DNA from: an uncultured Sunxiuqinia sp.
GTDB lineage: Bacteria > Bacteroidota > Bacteroidia > Bacteroidales > Prolixibacteraceae
Assembly: GCF_947495665.1 (NCBI RefSeq)
Contig: NZ_CANLZV010000023.1
Coordinates: 1-39,647, forward strand
DNA: 39,647 nucleotides
Direction: 5' to 3'
Part shown: positions 32,901-39,647 of the stretch, piece by piece
How the letters are laid out: the number at the start of each line of letters is the position of its first letter
Numbering within the stretch: the first letter of the stretch is position 1
The notes under the pieces: model-generated
What the model was told of the DNA's origin: nothing
The model's input: only the letters and a program-made list of their open reading frames with translations
Databases searched by the model: none
Made by a program: the position numbers and the translations under genes

Positions 32901-35048
32901 TTATTCGCGGATCAAATCCATTTCGTCCAGCAAATAACCTGCTCCGGCAAACTTATCAACGATAAACAAAACGTAGCGAATGTCGACCATAATGTTGCGG
33001 CACTGATCCGGATCAAACATGATGTCGCTCATGGTGCCTTCCCAGCAACGGTCAAAATTCAATCCAACCAATTGTCCTTTGGCATTAATAGCCGGGCTTC
33101 CGGAATTTCCACCCGTTGAATGAATAGAGGCTGTATAAGCTACAGGCATTTGCCCATCCTCTCCGTATTCGCCAAAATCAGCCGTTTGGTAAAGTGTTTT
33201 TAGCTTTTCAACCTCTTTATAGTCTGGATTTCCCAACTGGTATTTTTCCATTATTCCCTGTAGAGTTGTTTGATGAGAATATTCAACACCATCGCGCGGC
33301 TGGTACCCTTCAACCTTACCATACGCTACACGCATGGTAAAATTCGCATCGGGATAGAGTTGTGCACTTTTTTCCATGGCCATAATGCCCTTCATGTATT
33401 GTTTTTGCACGCGAGCTATGTTGCTTTTAATATCCTGATAAACTCGCTCAATATTTTGCTGATAATGTTGACGCAAGGCGTTGTACAACTTCAAAACCGG
33501 ATCCTTTTGAAGTTTATCAATGGCTTTGGAATCAAATTCAGCTACAATCCCCTTTAATTTGGAAGCATCAGCTAAAACCGATTTCTGATACACTTTACGA
33601 ATCAGTTTCTCGTCATTGTACTTAGCCAACAGATCGGTAAACTCTTTGGGCAAAAAGCTTTGATCGAGGTCATTTCGCAAAAGCCGAAGCAATTCGGTGA
33701 AAAGTTCCTGATCGGTGGCCGGGTCATAATCATCAAAATAGTCCGTCAATTTCTGATCCAGTGCTTTCCGAACAAGTTCATGCTTTTCTCCGTCCAGTCG
33801 ATTCCATCCTTTATCATTTCGTGGAAAACTTTCTGCCAGTTTGAAAATATCAATTCCTTTAAAAACAATTTCCTGATAATAATTATTCGCCTTTTCATAA
33901 GGCTGCAAGTTGATATACAACTGGTCAAACTGAGGCAACACCGAAGCGTAAGCTTCTTCCAAGGTATCGTTCTGCATATACCAAACCTCAAAGTCAGCTT
34001 CGTAAGCTTCCTTTTGCATGATGGCATTCAGCCGATTCAAACCGCGAATTTCCCCTTTCCAGCGTTTCCATGAGTTACTGGTGCTTGCATACTTCGACGC
34101 ATATTGAATGCGCACTTTCGGATCCTGTTCCATATGCTTTGAAAAGATATCCAAAATAGCAGTTCGGATTTTTATCCGATCCGGATTACTCTGGTTGATA
34201 ATCATATCCACCGCTTGCGAAGGCAGGTACTGCTGCGTGGTTCCCGGATAGCCCATCAACATCATGAAATCATCCGGCTGAACTCCGTTCATTGAAATTG
34301 GCAACCAGTTTTTGGGTTTGTAGGGTACATTATCTTCCGAATAAGGAGCCGGCTCGTTATTGGCATTGGCGTACACGCGAAATATGGAAAAATCGCCGGT
34401 GTGACGGGGCCACATCCAGTTGTCGGTGTCACCACCAAACTTCCCAATAGCCGATGGCGGAGCCCCTACCAAGCGCACATCAGTGAAAACCTGATACACA
34501 TATAAAAAGTACTGGTTGCCGAAATACAAAGGTTTAACAATGGCTTCGTACTTACCCTCTTCCGAGGCCTGTTGCTGAATCCGACGGATATTGTCATCCA
34601 ATTTGGCTTGCAAGGAATCGCCTTCCAATTCTTCTGTCCCTGCAAATACAGAATCAGACACATCTTCCATCCGGTCCAAGAATTTGGCAGTCAATCCCGG
34701 GTTAGGCAGTTCCTCTTCCTGCGACATGGCCCAAAAACCATTGGACAGGTAATCCTGCTCTACCGAGCTATGCGACTGAATGGCCGAATAACCACAATGA
34801 TGATTGGTCAGCAGCAAACCTTTATCGGAAATCATTTCGCCGGTACATCCTCTTCCGAAAATGACCACGGCATCTTTCAAACTATTCTGGTTAACACTAT
34901 ACACGTCTTCAGCACTCAGGCGAAAGCCCATCTGCTGCATTTCTTCGATGGTATATTTTTCCAGTAAGGTGGGAACCCACATTCCCTCTTTTGCCATGCT
35001 TGAAAAACAAAGCATTGACACAAAAACAAAAAGAATTATTTTTTTCAT
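32901..35048 (-). CDS. S46-family dipeptidyl peptidase, DPP11-like
   Basis: The 715-residue serine peptidase has a Sec signal peptide (MKKIILFVFVSMLCFSSMA) and the chymotrypsin-fold catalytic triad of family S46: His in LLLTNHHCGYSAIQ (H84), Asp in GGDTDNWMWPRHTGDF, and Ser649 in STGGNSGSPAIN. Eighteen residues after that Ser, R667 sits in LNFDRCWEG. In Porphyromonas DPP11 the equivalent Arg673 gives preference for Asp/Glu at P1, while DPP7 has Gly there, so this protein should release acidic dipeptides. The expected location is the periplasm. It is a single-gene unit with its own terminator. Activity on proteins as nutrient is inferred. Confidence 0.93.
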   Translation of the reverse strand: MKKIILFVFVSMLCFSSMAKEGMWVPTLLEKYTIEEMQQMGFRLSAEDVYSVNQNSLKDAVVIFGRGCTGEMISDKGLLLTNHHCGYSAIQSHSSVEQDYLSNGFWAMSQEEELPNPGLTAKFLDRMEDVSDSVFAGTEELEGDSLQAKLDDNIRRIQQQASEEGKYEAIVKPLYFGNQYFLYVYQVFTDVRLVGAPPSAIGKFGGDTDNWMWPRHTGDFSIFRVYANANNEPAPYSEDNVPYKPKNWLPISMNGVQPDDFMMLMGYPGTTQQYLPSQAVDMIINQSNPDRIKIRTAILDIFSKHMEQDPKVRIQYASKYASTSNSWKRWKGEIRGLNRLNAIMQKEAYEADFEVWYMQNDTLEEAYASVLPQFDQLYINLQPYEKANNYYQEIVFKGIDIFKLAESFPRNDKGWNRLDGEKHELVRKALDQKLTDYFDDYDPATDQELFTELLRLLRNDLDQSFLPKEFTDLLAKYNDEKLIRKVYQKSVLADASKLKGIVAEFDSKAIDKLQKDPVLKLYNALRQHYQQNIERVYQDIKSNIARVQKQYMKGIMAMEKSAQLYPDANFTMRVAYGKVEGYQPRDGVEYSHQTTLQGIMEKYQLGNPDYKEVEKLKTLYQTADFGEYGEDGQMPVAYTASIHSTGGNSGSPAINAKGQLVGLNFDRCWEGTMSDIMFDPDQCRNIMVDIRYVLFIVDKFAGAGYLLDEMDLIRE

Positions 35049-35133
35049 TTATAGGTAATTTTTCTGCAATACAAATTCAGCAACACGCTTTGGAATTGTG
35101 GTGTTGGTTATCGATAAGCAAGGAACTTGCGCC

Positions 35134-35715
35134 CTAGAATTTCTTCAGGAACTGATATACTTTATGAACCGGAAGTCCCATTACATTGAAGAAGGAACCT
35201 TCAATTTTATTGACGCCAACAAAACCAATCCACTCCTGAATTCCGTATCCACCTGCTTTATCATAGGGTTTGCAACGCTCAATATAGTATTCAATTTCAT
35301 CATCGGCCAGTTCATCAAACCAAACTTCGGTTACCGCATGAAACGAATATTTTCGATTGGCCGATTGAATATTAACCCCGGTAATTACCTGGTGTTGGCT
35401 TCCGGATAAATGTTTGAGCAGGTCAATGGCTTCCTGTTTTGTTGCCGGTTTTCCAAGGACTTCCTCATCTTTCCAGACAATGGTGTCGGCAGCAATAACC
35501 AGGCAATTATCGCCCAATTGGTTGCGCACGGCAGTTGCCTTCAGCTCGGCCAAATACTCGGGAATAGCGGTCATTCCCAGCTCCGGCGGAAAATACTCCT
35601 TTACATCTGAAACATGAACTTCAAAATTAAGACCGAGTTCTTCCAGCAAATGCTTACGCCGAGGCGACTTTGAAGCCAATACCAGCCGATAATTTTCTAA
35701 ATTTTGTAGTACCAT
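35134..35715 (-). CDS. maf: Maf-family nucleoside triphosphate pyrophosphatase
   Basis: Maf proteins hydrolyse non-canonical or excess nucleoside triphosphates to the monophosphate. The 193-residue protein shows LVLASKSPRRKHLLEELG near the N terminus (the SPRR motif), VIAADTIV (catalytic Asp region), the LSGSQHQVITGV segment and KPYDKAGGYGIQ. These fit the YhdE-like dTTP/UTP pyrophosphatase type. I start at 35715 (MVLQNLENYRL) because this ATG overlaps the stop of the phosphatase gene in TAATG, a standard translational coupling; an in-frame ATG at 35730 would add five residues. It is the last gene of the DUF2520-HAD-Maf operon. Confidence 0.92.
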   Translation of the reverse strand: MVLQNLENYRLVLASKSPRRKHLLEELGLNFEVHVSDVKEYFPPELGMTAIPEYLAELKATAVRNQLGDNCLVIAADTIVWKDEEVLGKPATKQEAIDLLKHLSGSQHQVITGVNIQSANRKYSFHAVTEVWFDELADDEIEYYIERCKPYDKAGGYGIQEWIGFVGVNKIEGSFFNVMGLPVHKVYQFLKKF

Positions 35716-36245
35716 TAGGTTGATCTCCAAAAATATGAATGTTCGTTAATCCAGGTATCTTGTGCCTTCATTACCTGTTCGATGATATCACGGGCACAGC
35801 CTTCTCCCCCTTTCTTATCCGAAATATAAGAAGAAATTTCCTTTATTTCGCTGACAGCATCCAAGGGACAAACAGCCACACCAACGGCTTGCATGACCTC
35901 GTAATCGACCAGGTCATCGCCCATGTAGAGCACGTCTTCCATGGCAACACCTGTTTTTTCAATAAAATCATGGAGGCATTTCATTTTGTCGCGAACGCCC
36001 ATGTAAATGTGCTCTACTCCGAGGTTCTCATAACGCGTTTGAACCAATTCCAGATTTCCTCCGGTTATGATTCCCACCTGGTACCCCATGTTCAATGCAT
36101 TTCGAATGGCATAGCCATCCTTTACGTTAGCCGTCCGAACAGGAACTCCTTGCTCGTTCAGGGGCATGGTATCCAACGATAGCACGCCATCAATATCAAA
36201 AATAAGTGCTTTAACTTGCTTCAGTTTATCTTTAAAAAACACCAT
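35715..36245 (-). CDS. HAD-III phosphatase, KdsC-like
   Basis: The 176-residue protein is a cap-less HAD-IIIC phosphatase related to KdsC (YrbI), which dephosphorylates 3-deoxy-manno-octulosonate 8-phosphate in LPS core synthesis. Motifs: I, FDIDGVLSLD (D17, D19); II, GIITGGN with Thr after the Ile-Ile; III and IV, RDKM... and YMGDDLVDYEVM. The start at 36245 (MVFFKDKLKQVKALIFDIDG) is set by the family; the open frame runs 39 codons further upstream through the previous gene's end. The stop TAA overlaps the Maf start as TAATG. KdsC and Maf are often neighbours in Bacteroidota, though true substrate is unproven. Confidence 0.9.
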   Translation of the reverse strand: MVFFKDKLKQVKALIFDIDGVLSLDTMPLNEQGVPVRTANVKDGYAIRNALNMGYQVGIITGGNLELVQTRYENLGVEHIYMGVRDKMKCLHDFIEKTGVAMEDVLYMGDDLVDYEVMQAVGVAVCPLDAVSEIKEISSYISDKKGGEGCARDIIEQVMKAQDTWINEHSYFWRST

Positions 36246-36249
36246 GGTA

Positions 36250-37020
36250 TTAGTTGCTATTTTTAGTTTTATAAATGCTTTCTGAGACAAAGCTATAGAT
36301 TTTCTGTAATTCGGGCTTGTCAGCCAATAATTGCAGGTGTTTATTGATGATTGTTTCATCAAACCTCACAGCTGGGCCAGTTTGCGCATCGCTGGGCTTC
36401 AAGTCTTTTACTTTTAGGGCTGTTTCAAGAATCAAGGGTTGCAATAATTCAAAATCCATTCCCCTTTCTTCTAAAAGATTGTCACCCAAATGATAAAAAT
36501 GATTCACAAAGTTACAGGTGAAAACAGCTGCCAAATGCAGAACTTTCCGTTCTTCGGAATTAATGGATCGTACCGTTTCAGATAAACGACCAGCCAGTTT
36601 ATGCAGCTCGTCATAAAATGTCGCAGTGCTTGCTTCCAAACAAATCGGGATACTTGTAAAGTCGACATCCCGCTCTTTAGAAAATGTTTGAAGGGGATAA
36701 AAAACACCGTACTCTCCAACATAAGAAGCCAGCAATTTCATCGGAACACTTCCAGCAGTATGCACTACCCTTGCGTGGTGTCTGAGCTGGTCCAAAACCT
36801 GTTCCAATGCATCATCTTTTACTGAAACAATAATTAAATCTGTCTCTTCCAGCTGAGCCAAATCGATGGTGTACCGACAATCTAAAACAGTGGCTAAGGT
36901 TTGGGCTGAACTTTGGGTTCGGCTATAGACCTGGTTTATATGGAGTCCGGCCTGTTTTAGTGCTTTACCCAGTTGGGTGGCTAAGTTTCCGGCTCCTACC
37001 AAACTTATATTTCTAATCAT
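36250..37020 (-). CDS. Rossmann-fold / DUF2520 oxidoreductase-like protein
   Basis: The 256-residue protein begins MIRNISLVGAGNLATQLGKALKQAGLHINQVYSRT, an NAD(P)-binding GxGxxA Rossmann motif. DLIIVSVKDDALEQVL and VVHTAGSVPMKLLA follow, and YPLQTFSKERDVDF precedes a helical DUF2520 C-terminal domain (about 130-256). It is a paralogue of the ProC/F420-NADP family of reductases, but the substrate is not known. It is the first gene of the operon; four bases separate it from the HAD phosphatase. No promoter match was found upstream. Confidence 0.88.
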   Translation of the reverse strand: MIRNISLVGAGNLATQLGKALKQAGLHINQVYSRTQSSAQTLATVLDCRYTIDLAQLEETDLIIVSVKDDALEQVLDQLRHHARVVHTAGSVPMKLLASYVGEYGVFYPLQTFSKERDVDFTSIPICLEASTATFYDELHKLAGRLSETVRSINSEERKVLHLAAVFTCNFVNHFYHLGDNLLEERGMDFELLQPLILETALKVKDLKPSDAQTGPAVRFDETIINKHLQLLADKPELQKIYSFVSESIYKTKNSN

Positions 37021-37051
37021 AGTTACTTCAATTCTGAATTATCAAAGTAAC

Positions 37052-37075
37052 AAAAAAACCGGCTAAAAACCGGTT
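37052..37075 (-). terminator. Terminator of the superoxide dismutase gene
   Basis: AACCGG (37057-37062) and CCGGTT (37070-37075) form a stem with a seven-base loop, beginning two bases past the stop codon. On the minus strand it is followed by TTTTTTTG. Confidence 0.82.
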
Positions 37076-37076
37076 A

Positions 37077-37790
37077 TTATAAGGAGTTTTGGTAGCGTCT
37101 GCCCACCTCGTCCCAATTAATGATATTCCAGAAGTTCCCGACATAGTCGCCCCGGCGATTTTGATAATTTAAGTAATAGGCATGTTCCCAAACGTCAAGA
37201 GCCAATAGCGGTGTACCTTGTTTTTCCACTACATTCATCAGCGGATTATCCTGATTGGCTGTGGAGGAAACAAATAATTTACCATTGGCGCCCAATGAAA
37301 GCCAGGCCCATCCACTTCCAAACTGCGTTTTTGCCGCTCCTTCAAATTGCTCTTTAAATGCTTCAACCGAGCCAAAGTCAGCCTCGATGGCAGCCTTTAG
37401 CTGATTATCCATGGTTGTTTTGTTCGGACTCATGTTTTCCCAAAAGAGTTGGTGATTGTAAAAGCCACCACCATTGTTCCGGACAGCCTCACCGTGTTGA
37501 TCAATTTTTGCAAAAATTGCTGGCATTGGTGTTTGCTCCAGTTTTGTGCCTTCAATGGCTTTCATAAATTTGGTAAAATAGCCTCGGTGATGCTTGTCGT
37601 AATGCAGTTCCATGGTTTGAGCATCAATGTTCGGTTCAAGGGCATCGTAAGCATAAGGCAGATCAGGAAACTGATGTCCGCTGAAGGTTTCTTTTTTACT
37701 TTCACTACCACAAGCCACCAAACCTGAACCGATAATGGGGGCTGCCACAGCCATTTTTCCAACTAGGTTGATAAAATTTCTTCTTTCCAT
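37077..37790 (-). CDS. Fe/Mn superoxide dismutase with Tat-like lipoprotein signal
   Basis: The 237-residue protein has a 203-residue-type Fe/Mn SOD domain. All four metal ligands are visible: H63 (ELHYDKHH), H113 (FYNHQLFW), D199 and H203 (DVWEHAYY). The N terminus MERRNFINLVGKMAVAAPIIGSGLVACGSES contains a twin Arg (R3-R4), a hydrophobic stretch, then the lipobox LVAC with C27. That points to Tat export and lipid attachment, so the enzyme would sit outside the inner membrane. Start 37790 is chosen because the signal begins there; the frame runs 10 codons further upstream with basic residues. It is a single-gene unit. Fe versus Mn cannot be decided by sequence reading alone. Confidence 0.9.
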   Translation of the reverse strand: MERRNFINLVGKMAVAAPIIGSGLVACGSESKKETFSGHQFPDLPYAYDALEPNIDAQTMELHYDKHHRGYFTKFMKAIEGTKLEQTPMPAIFAKIDQHGEAVRNNGGGFYNHQLFWENMSPNKTTMDNQLKAAIEADFGSVEAFKEQFEGAAKTQFGSGWAWLSLGANGKLFVSSTANQDNPLMNVVEKQGTPLLALDVWEHAYYLNYQNRRGDYVGNFWNIINWDEVGRRYQNSL

Positions 37791-37950
37791 ACGTTCTTTT
37801 TTTCTACTTATTTTAAACATAACAGCAGAAAGAAAAGAATGTTTTCATTTTAATATGAAGCTTTCTGCTAAATTAAAATTGAAAAGAAACAAGCAGTGAT
37901 CGAATACTTTAGACACAAAGCAATGGCCTAATTAAGCAAAAGCCTTCTCG

Positions 37951-39513
37951 CTATTGTTCGTCTTTCAGCCCTCGAATAAAAAGACAATAGAAAAAGGCAA
38001 AGAAGCTACTTCCAACGTGCGTTTCAAAATTGGAGTCGCCAAAGTTTGCAATAGCCATACTAATCAGAAATAAAAGAAAGAGCGGATTTCGATAGGTTCC
38101 AGTCCAAATTACCGGATAGGCAATTGCGAATAAAATCCAAAGACATCCGATAAGTCCAAACTTCACCATATAATTCAAGTATTGGTTGTGTGCATCCGCA
38201 AAACGATCAGGATCCATCTGCGCTTTATTCTCAAGGTAGGCCGTATGGTAGGCTTCTTTCCAGTTTCCGGTTCCCACTCCAAGCCAAAAATGATCCTTAA
38301 TAATAGTCAATGCAGCTTTGGTATATTCCATGCGCTGTGCCAATGATTTATGATCGGCATAACCCGTTTTAAAATACGTATCCAACTCCCAAATGCTGAT
38401 ATACACTCTGGGATAAAGGGACAATCCCCGTTTGGCCAAAAGATAATTACTCACTCCGGCTTCTATGTTCTCAATATCCTTTTTGCTAAGCGAAGTCACC
38501 CCTGCAGCATCCTTGCGCAAATTTTTAGAAGTTAAATACCGAACCAAGGTGTACTTGACCTCGTAGCCATTCACATCTTTCTCTCCGTATTTCAACCGCG
38601 CACGTGCATCCCAGGCTTCCTGCATTTCCTGCTCACTCCAATACAAGCCAACATAGTGTCCATTTTCCAACTGTTGGTTATCTAAATCATGCCAATAAGG
38701 ATTTCCTTGTGCTGTCAAGCTATCCAGTTCAGCAGGATCAACCAAATCAACCGTATAAAAACGGTCAACCGCATAATAAATATAGCCGAACGGAATTAGC
38801 AAGATCAGAACCACAGAAGCCGAGGCCAGTAAACGCACCAATCGCGACTTCATTTCAGCAATCACTATAAACAAGCCAACGATAGCTGTTCCCATAAAAG
38901 TAAGTAAGCCCGTAAAAGATTGGTGCCACACCAGAAAAAGCAACAGAGATATAAGTAAACTGATAGCTGCAAGTTTTAAACCTCTCTTAAACATTGACCA
39001 ATGCCGGTAAAGAAAAACCGAGATGATAACCATGGCAAATACCACTTGAAAACTGAAACGAATATGATGAATGAAACCAAACTCCTGCGCCTTTAGCACA
39101 GACAACTCATCTTGTAAGTAAAAGTTAACAACAGTTATTAAGGCTGAAACAGAAACAGCGCCAACAAATAGCTTTAAAAGCTTGTAAAGTTGCCTTAAAT
39201 TAATGGAACACCCGTTTATAAAAGCTAAAGGAATGATCAAGTAAGCAATATTCTTTTGCAAATCGTAAAAAGCCCACTTCGAATCGGTGGAAAAGAAGCT
39301 TCCGATAAGATAAACCAGGTAAATACTGCTGAAAAAAAGTAAGGATTTATTTTGGCTGAATCGCTTTGCGACAGAACCATTTTCTCGTGACCAAAAAGAA
39401 ACCAGCAACAATAAGACACCAGCAATGGAGATAAGTGCCTCGGAAAAGGGTAATGCGACCACAAAAAGTGCAAGCACTCCGTAAAACCAGTTGATATCTT
39501 TCAATTGAATCAT
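37951..39513 (-). CDS. O-antigen ligase family protein (Wzy/WaaL-like)
   Basis: The 520-residue protein has about ten membrane helices and a large non-membrane loop of ~160 residues (about 240-400). After the loop, WLGVGTGNWKEAYHTAYL and FADAHNQYLNYMVKFGLIG match the Wzy_C motif with the catalytic-type His in DAHNQYL. Proteins of this family link or polymerise O-antigen or other glycans on the periplasmic side. Substrate and partner glycan genes are not in the window. A TACTTTTG -7 box lies only nine bases before the ATG, so the transcript is nearly leaderless. Immediately upstream is the 5S gene of a leftward rRNA operon. Confidence 0.88.
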   Translation of the reverse strand: MIQLKDINWFYGVLALFVVALPFSEALISIAGVLLLLVSFWSRENGSVAKRFSQNKSLLFFSSIYLVYLIGSFFSTDSKWAFYDLQKNIAYLIIPLAFINGCSINLRQLYKLLKLFVGAVSVSALITVVNFYLQDELSVLKAQEFGFIHHIRFSFQVVFAMVIISVFLYRHWSMFKRGLKLAAISLLISLLLFLVWHQSFTGLLTFMGTAIVGLFIVIAEMKSRLVRLLASASVVLILLIPFGYIYYAVDRFYTVDLVDPAELDSLTAQGNPYWHDLDNQQLENGHYVGLYWSEQEMQEAWDARARLKYGEKDVNGYEVKYTLVRYLTSKNLRKDAAGVTSLSKKDIENIEAGVSNYLLAKRGLSLYPRVYISIWELDTYFKTGYADHKSLAQRMEYTKAALTIIKDHFWLGVGTGNWKEAYHTAYLENKAQMDPDRFADAHNQYLNYMVKFGLIGCLWILFAIAYPVIWTGTYRNPLFLLFLISMAIANFGDSNFETHVGSSFFAFFYCLFIRGLKDEQ

Positions 39514-39521
39514 TCAGGTAC

Positions 39522-39529
39522 CAAAAGTA
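39522..39529 (-). promoter_or_regulatory. Probable -7 box for the O-antigen ligase gene
   Basis: The minus strand reads TACTTTTG, an exact TAnnTTTG match. It predicts transcription from about 39516, only a few bases before the ATG at 39513. Confidence 0.5.
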
Positions 39530-39580
39530 TAAAACTTAAGTTTGATTGCCCTAAAAATTATCCAACCTCCTTAAAATAAA

Positions 39581-39610
39581 AAACCCGTTGCTCCGAGGAA
39601 CAACGGGTTT
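39581..39610 (-). terminator. rRNA operon terminator
   Basis: AAACCCGTTG (39581-39590) and CAACGGGTTT (39601-39610) form a perfect 10-bp stem with a ten-base loop. On the minus strand it ends in TTTTTTATTTT and lies eight bases beyond the 5S 3' end. Confidence 0.92.
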
Positions 39611-39618
39611 AAAAAGAA

Positions 39619-39647
39619 AGGCGACGACCTACTCTCCCACATTTCTG
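39619..39647 (-). rRNA. rrf: 5S ribosomal RNA, 3' end (partial)
   Basis: The last 29 bases, read on the minus strand, contain GTGGGAGAGTAGGTCGTCGC, the conserved 3' part of bacterial 5S rRNA. The 3' end is taken as about 39619. The rest of the gene, and presumably the 23S and 16S genes, lie to the right of the window. Confidence 0.95.

Noticed and set aside
1-39647. CRISPR array, prophage or tRNA genes
   Set aside because: No regularly spaced repeats, phage structural genes or cloverleaf-like sequences were noticed on either strand by eye; a dedicated tRNA and CRISPR scan could not be run.

Overview
The window looks like ordinary chromosome from a member of the Bacteroidota, most likely a marine or sediment-type Marinilabiliales/Prolixibacteraceae relative (lineage is an inference from gene content). 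Supporting signs are a gliding-motility GldF/GldG transporter gene, an S46 dipeptidyl peptidase, the ECF sigma/'sensor of ECF-type sigma factor' trio, a DUF2520-HAD-Maf operon, and several -7 boxes that match the Bacteroidota promoter consensus TAnnTTTG rather than TATAAT. Coding density is high. No tRNA gene, CRISPR array or prophage was seen. Mobile DNA is limited to the truncated end of an IS256-family element at the left edge.

Layout: 1-225 is the 5' end of an IS256-family insertion sequence. 343-7986 is a leftward block: FAH-family hydrolase, DEDDh exonuclease, dnaN, then a surE / small membrane protein / lpxB / gldF-gldG fusion operon. 8111-16609 runs rightward: a VOC-family protein, a ROK regulator, and an apparent operon with a free-standing GshF-type ATP-grasp ligase, a plant-type glutamate-cysteine ligase and two ABC half-exporters. 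16615-23283 holds an EamA transporter (-), a class I glutamine amidotransferase (+), asnB (-), an NhaD-like antiporter (-) and ychF (-). 23345-25085 holds a candidate structured RNA and an ECF sigma / membrane protein / exported sensor operon. 25117-30739 is leftward: hutH, hisS, a DUF4870 protein and a fused ADP-forming acyl-CoA synthetase. 30891-32783 is rightward: a universal-stress-like protein and an outer-membrane-barrel candidate. 32901-39513 is leftward: DPP11-like peptidase, Maf, KdsC-like HAD phosphatase, DUF2520 protein, a lipoprotein superoxide dismutase and an O-antigen ligase. The right edge cuts into the 5S rRNA of a leftward rRNA operon.

The most interesting part is 9015-16609. 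A 16-bp dyad (ACTTT, six bases, AAAGT) occurs once just upstream of the ROK regulator and once upstream of the glutathione operon. This suggests that the ROK protein controls both itself and a thiol unit. The unit combines a plant/alphaproteobacterial-type first enzyme with a GshF-type second enzyme, followed by a heterodimeric exporter whose degenerate residues are arranged as in asymmetric ABC exporters. A regulated make-and-export module for glutathione or a related gamma-glutamyl thiol is an inference that could be tested.

Other points of note: an in-frame GldF-GldG fusion, a candidate ~95-nt RNA with its own terminator upstream of the ECF operon, a secreted Fe/Mn superoxide dismutase with both a twin-arginine and a lipobox signal, and several promoters that place transcription starts almost on the start codon.
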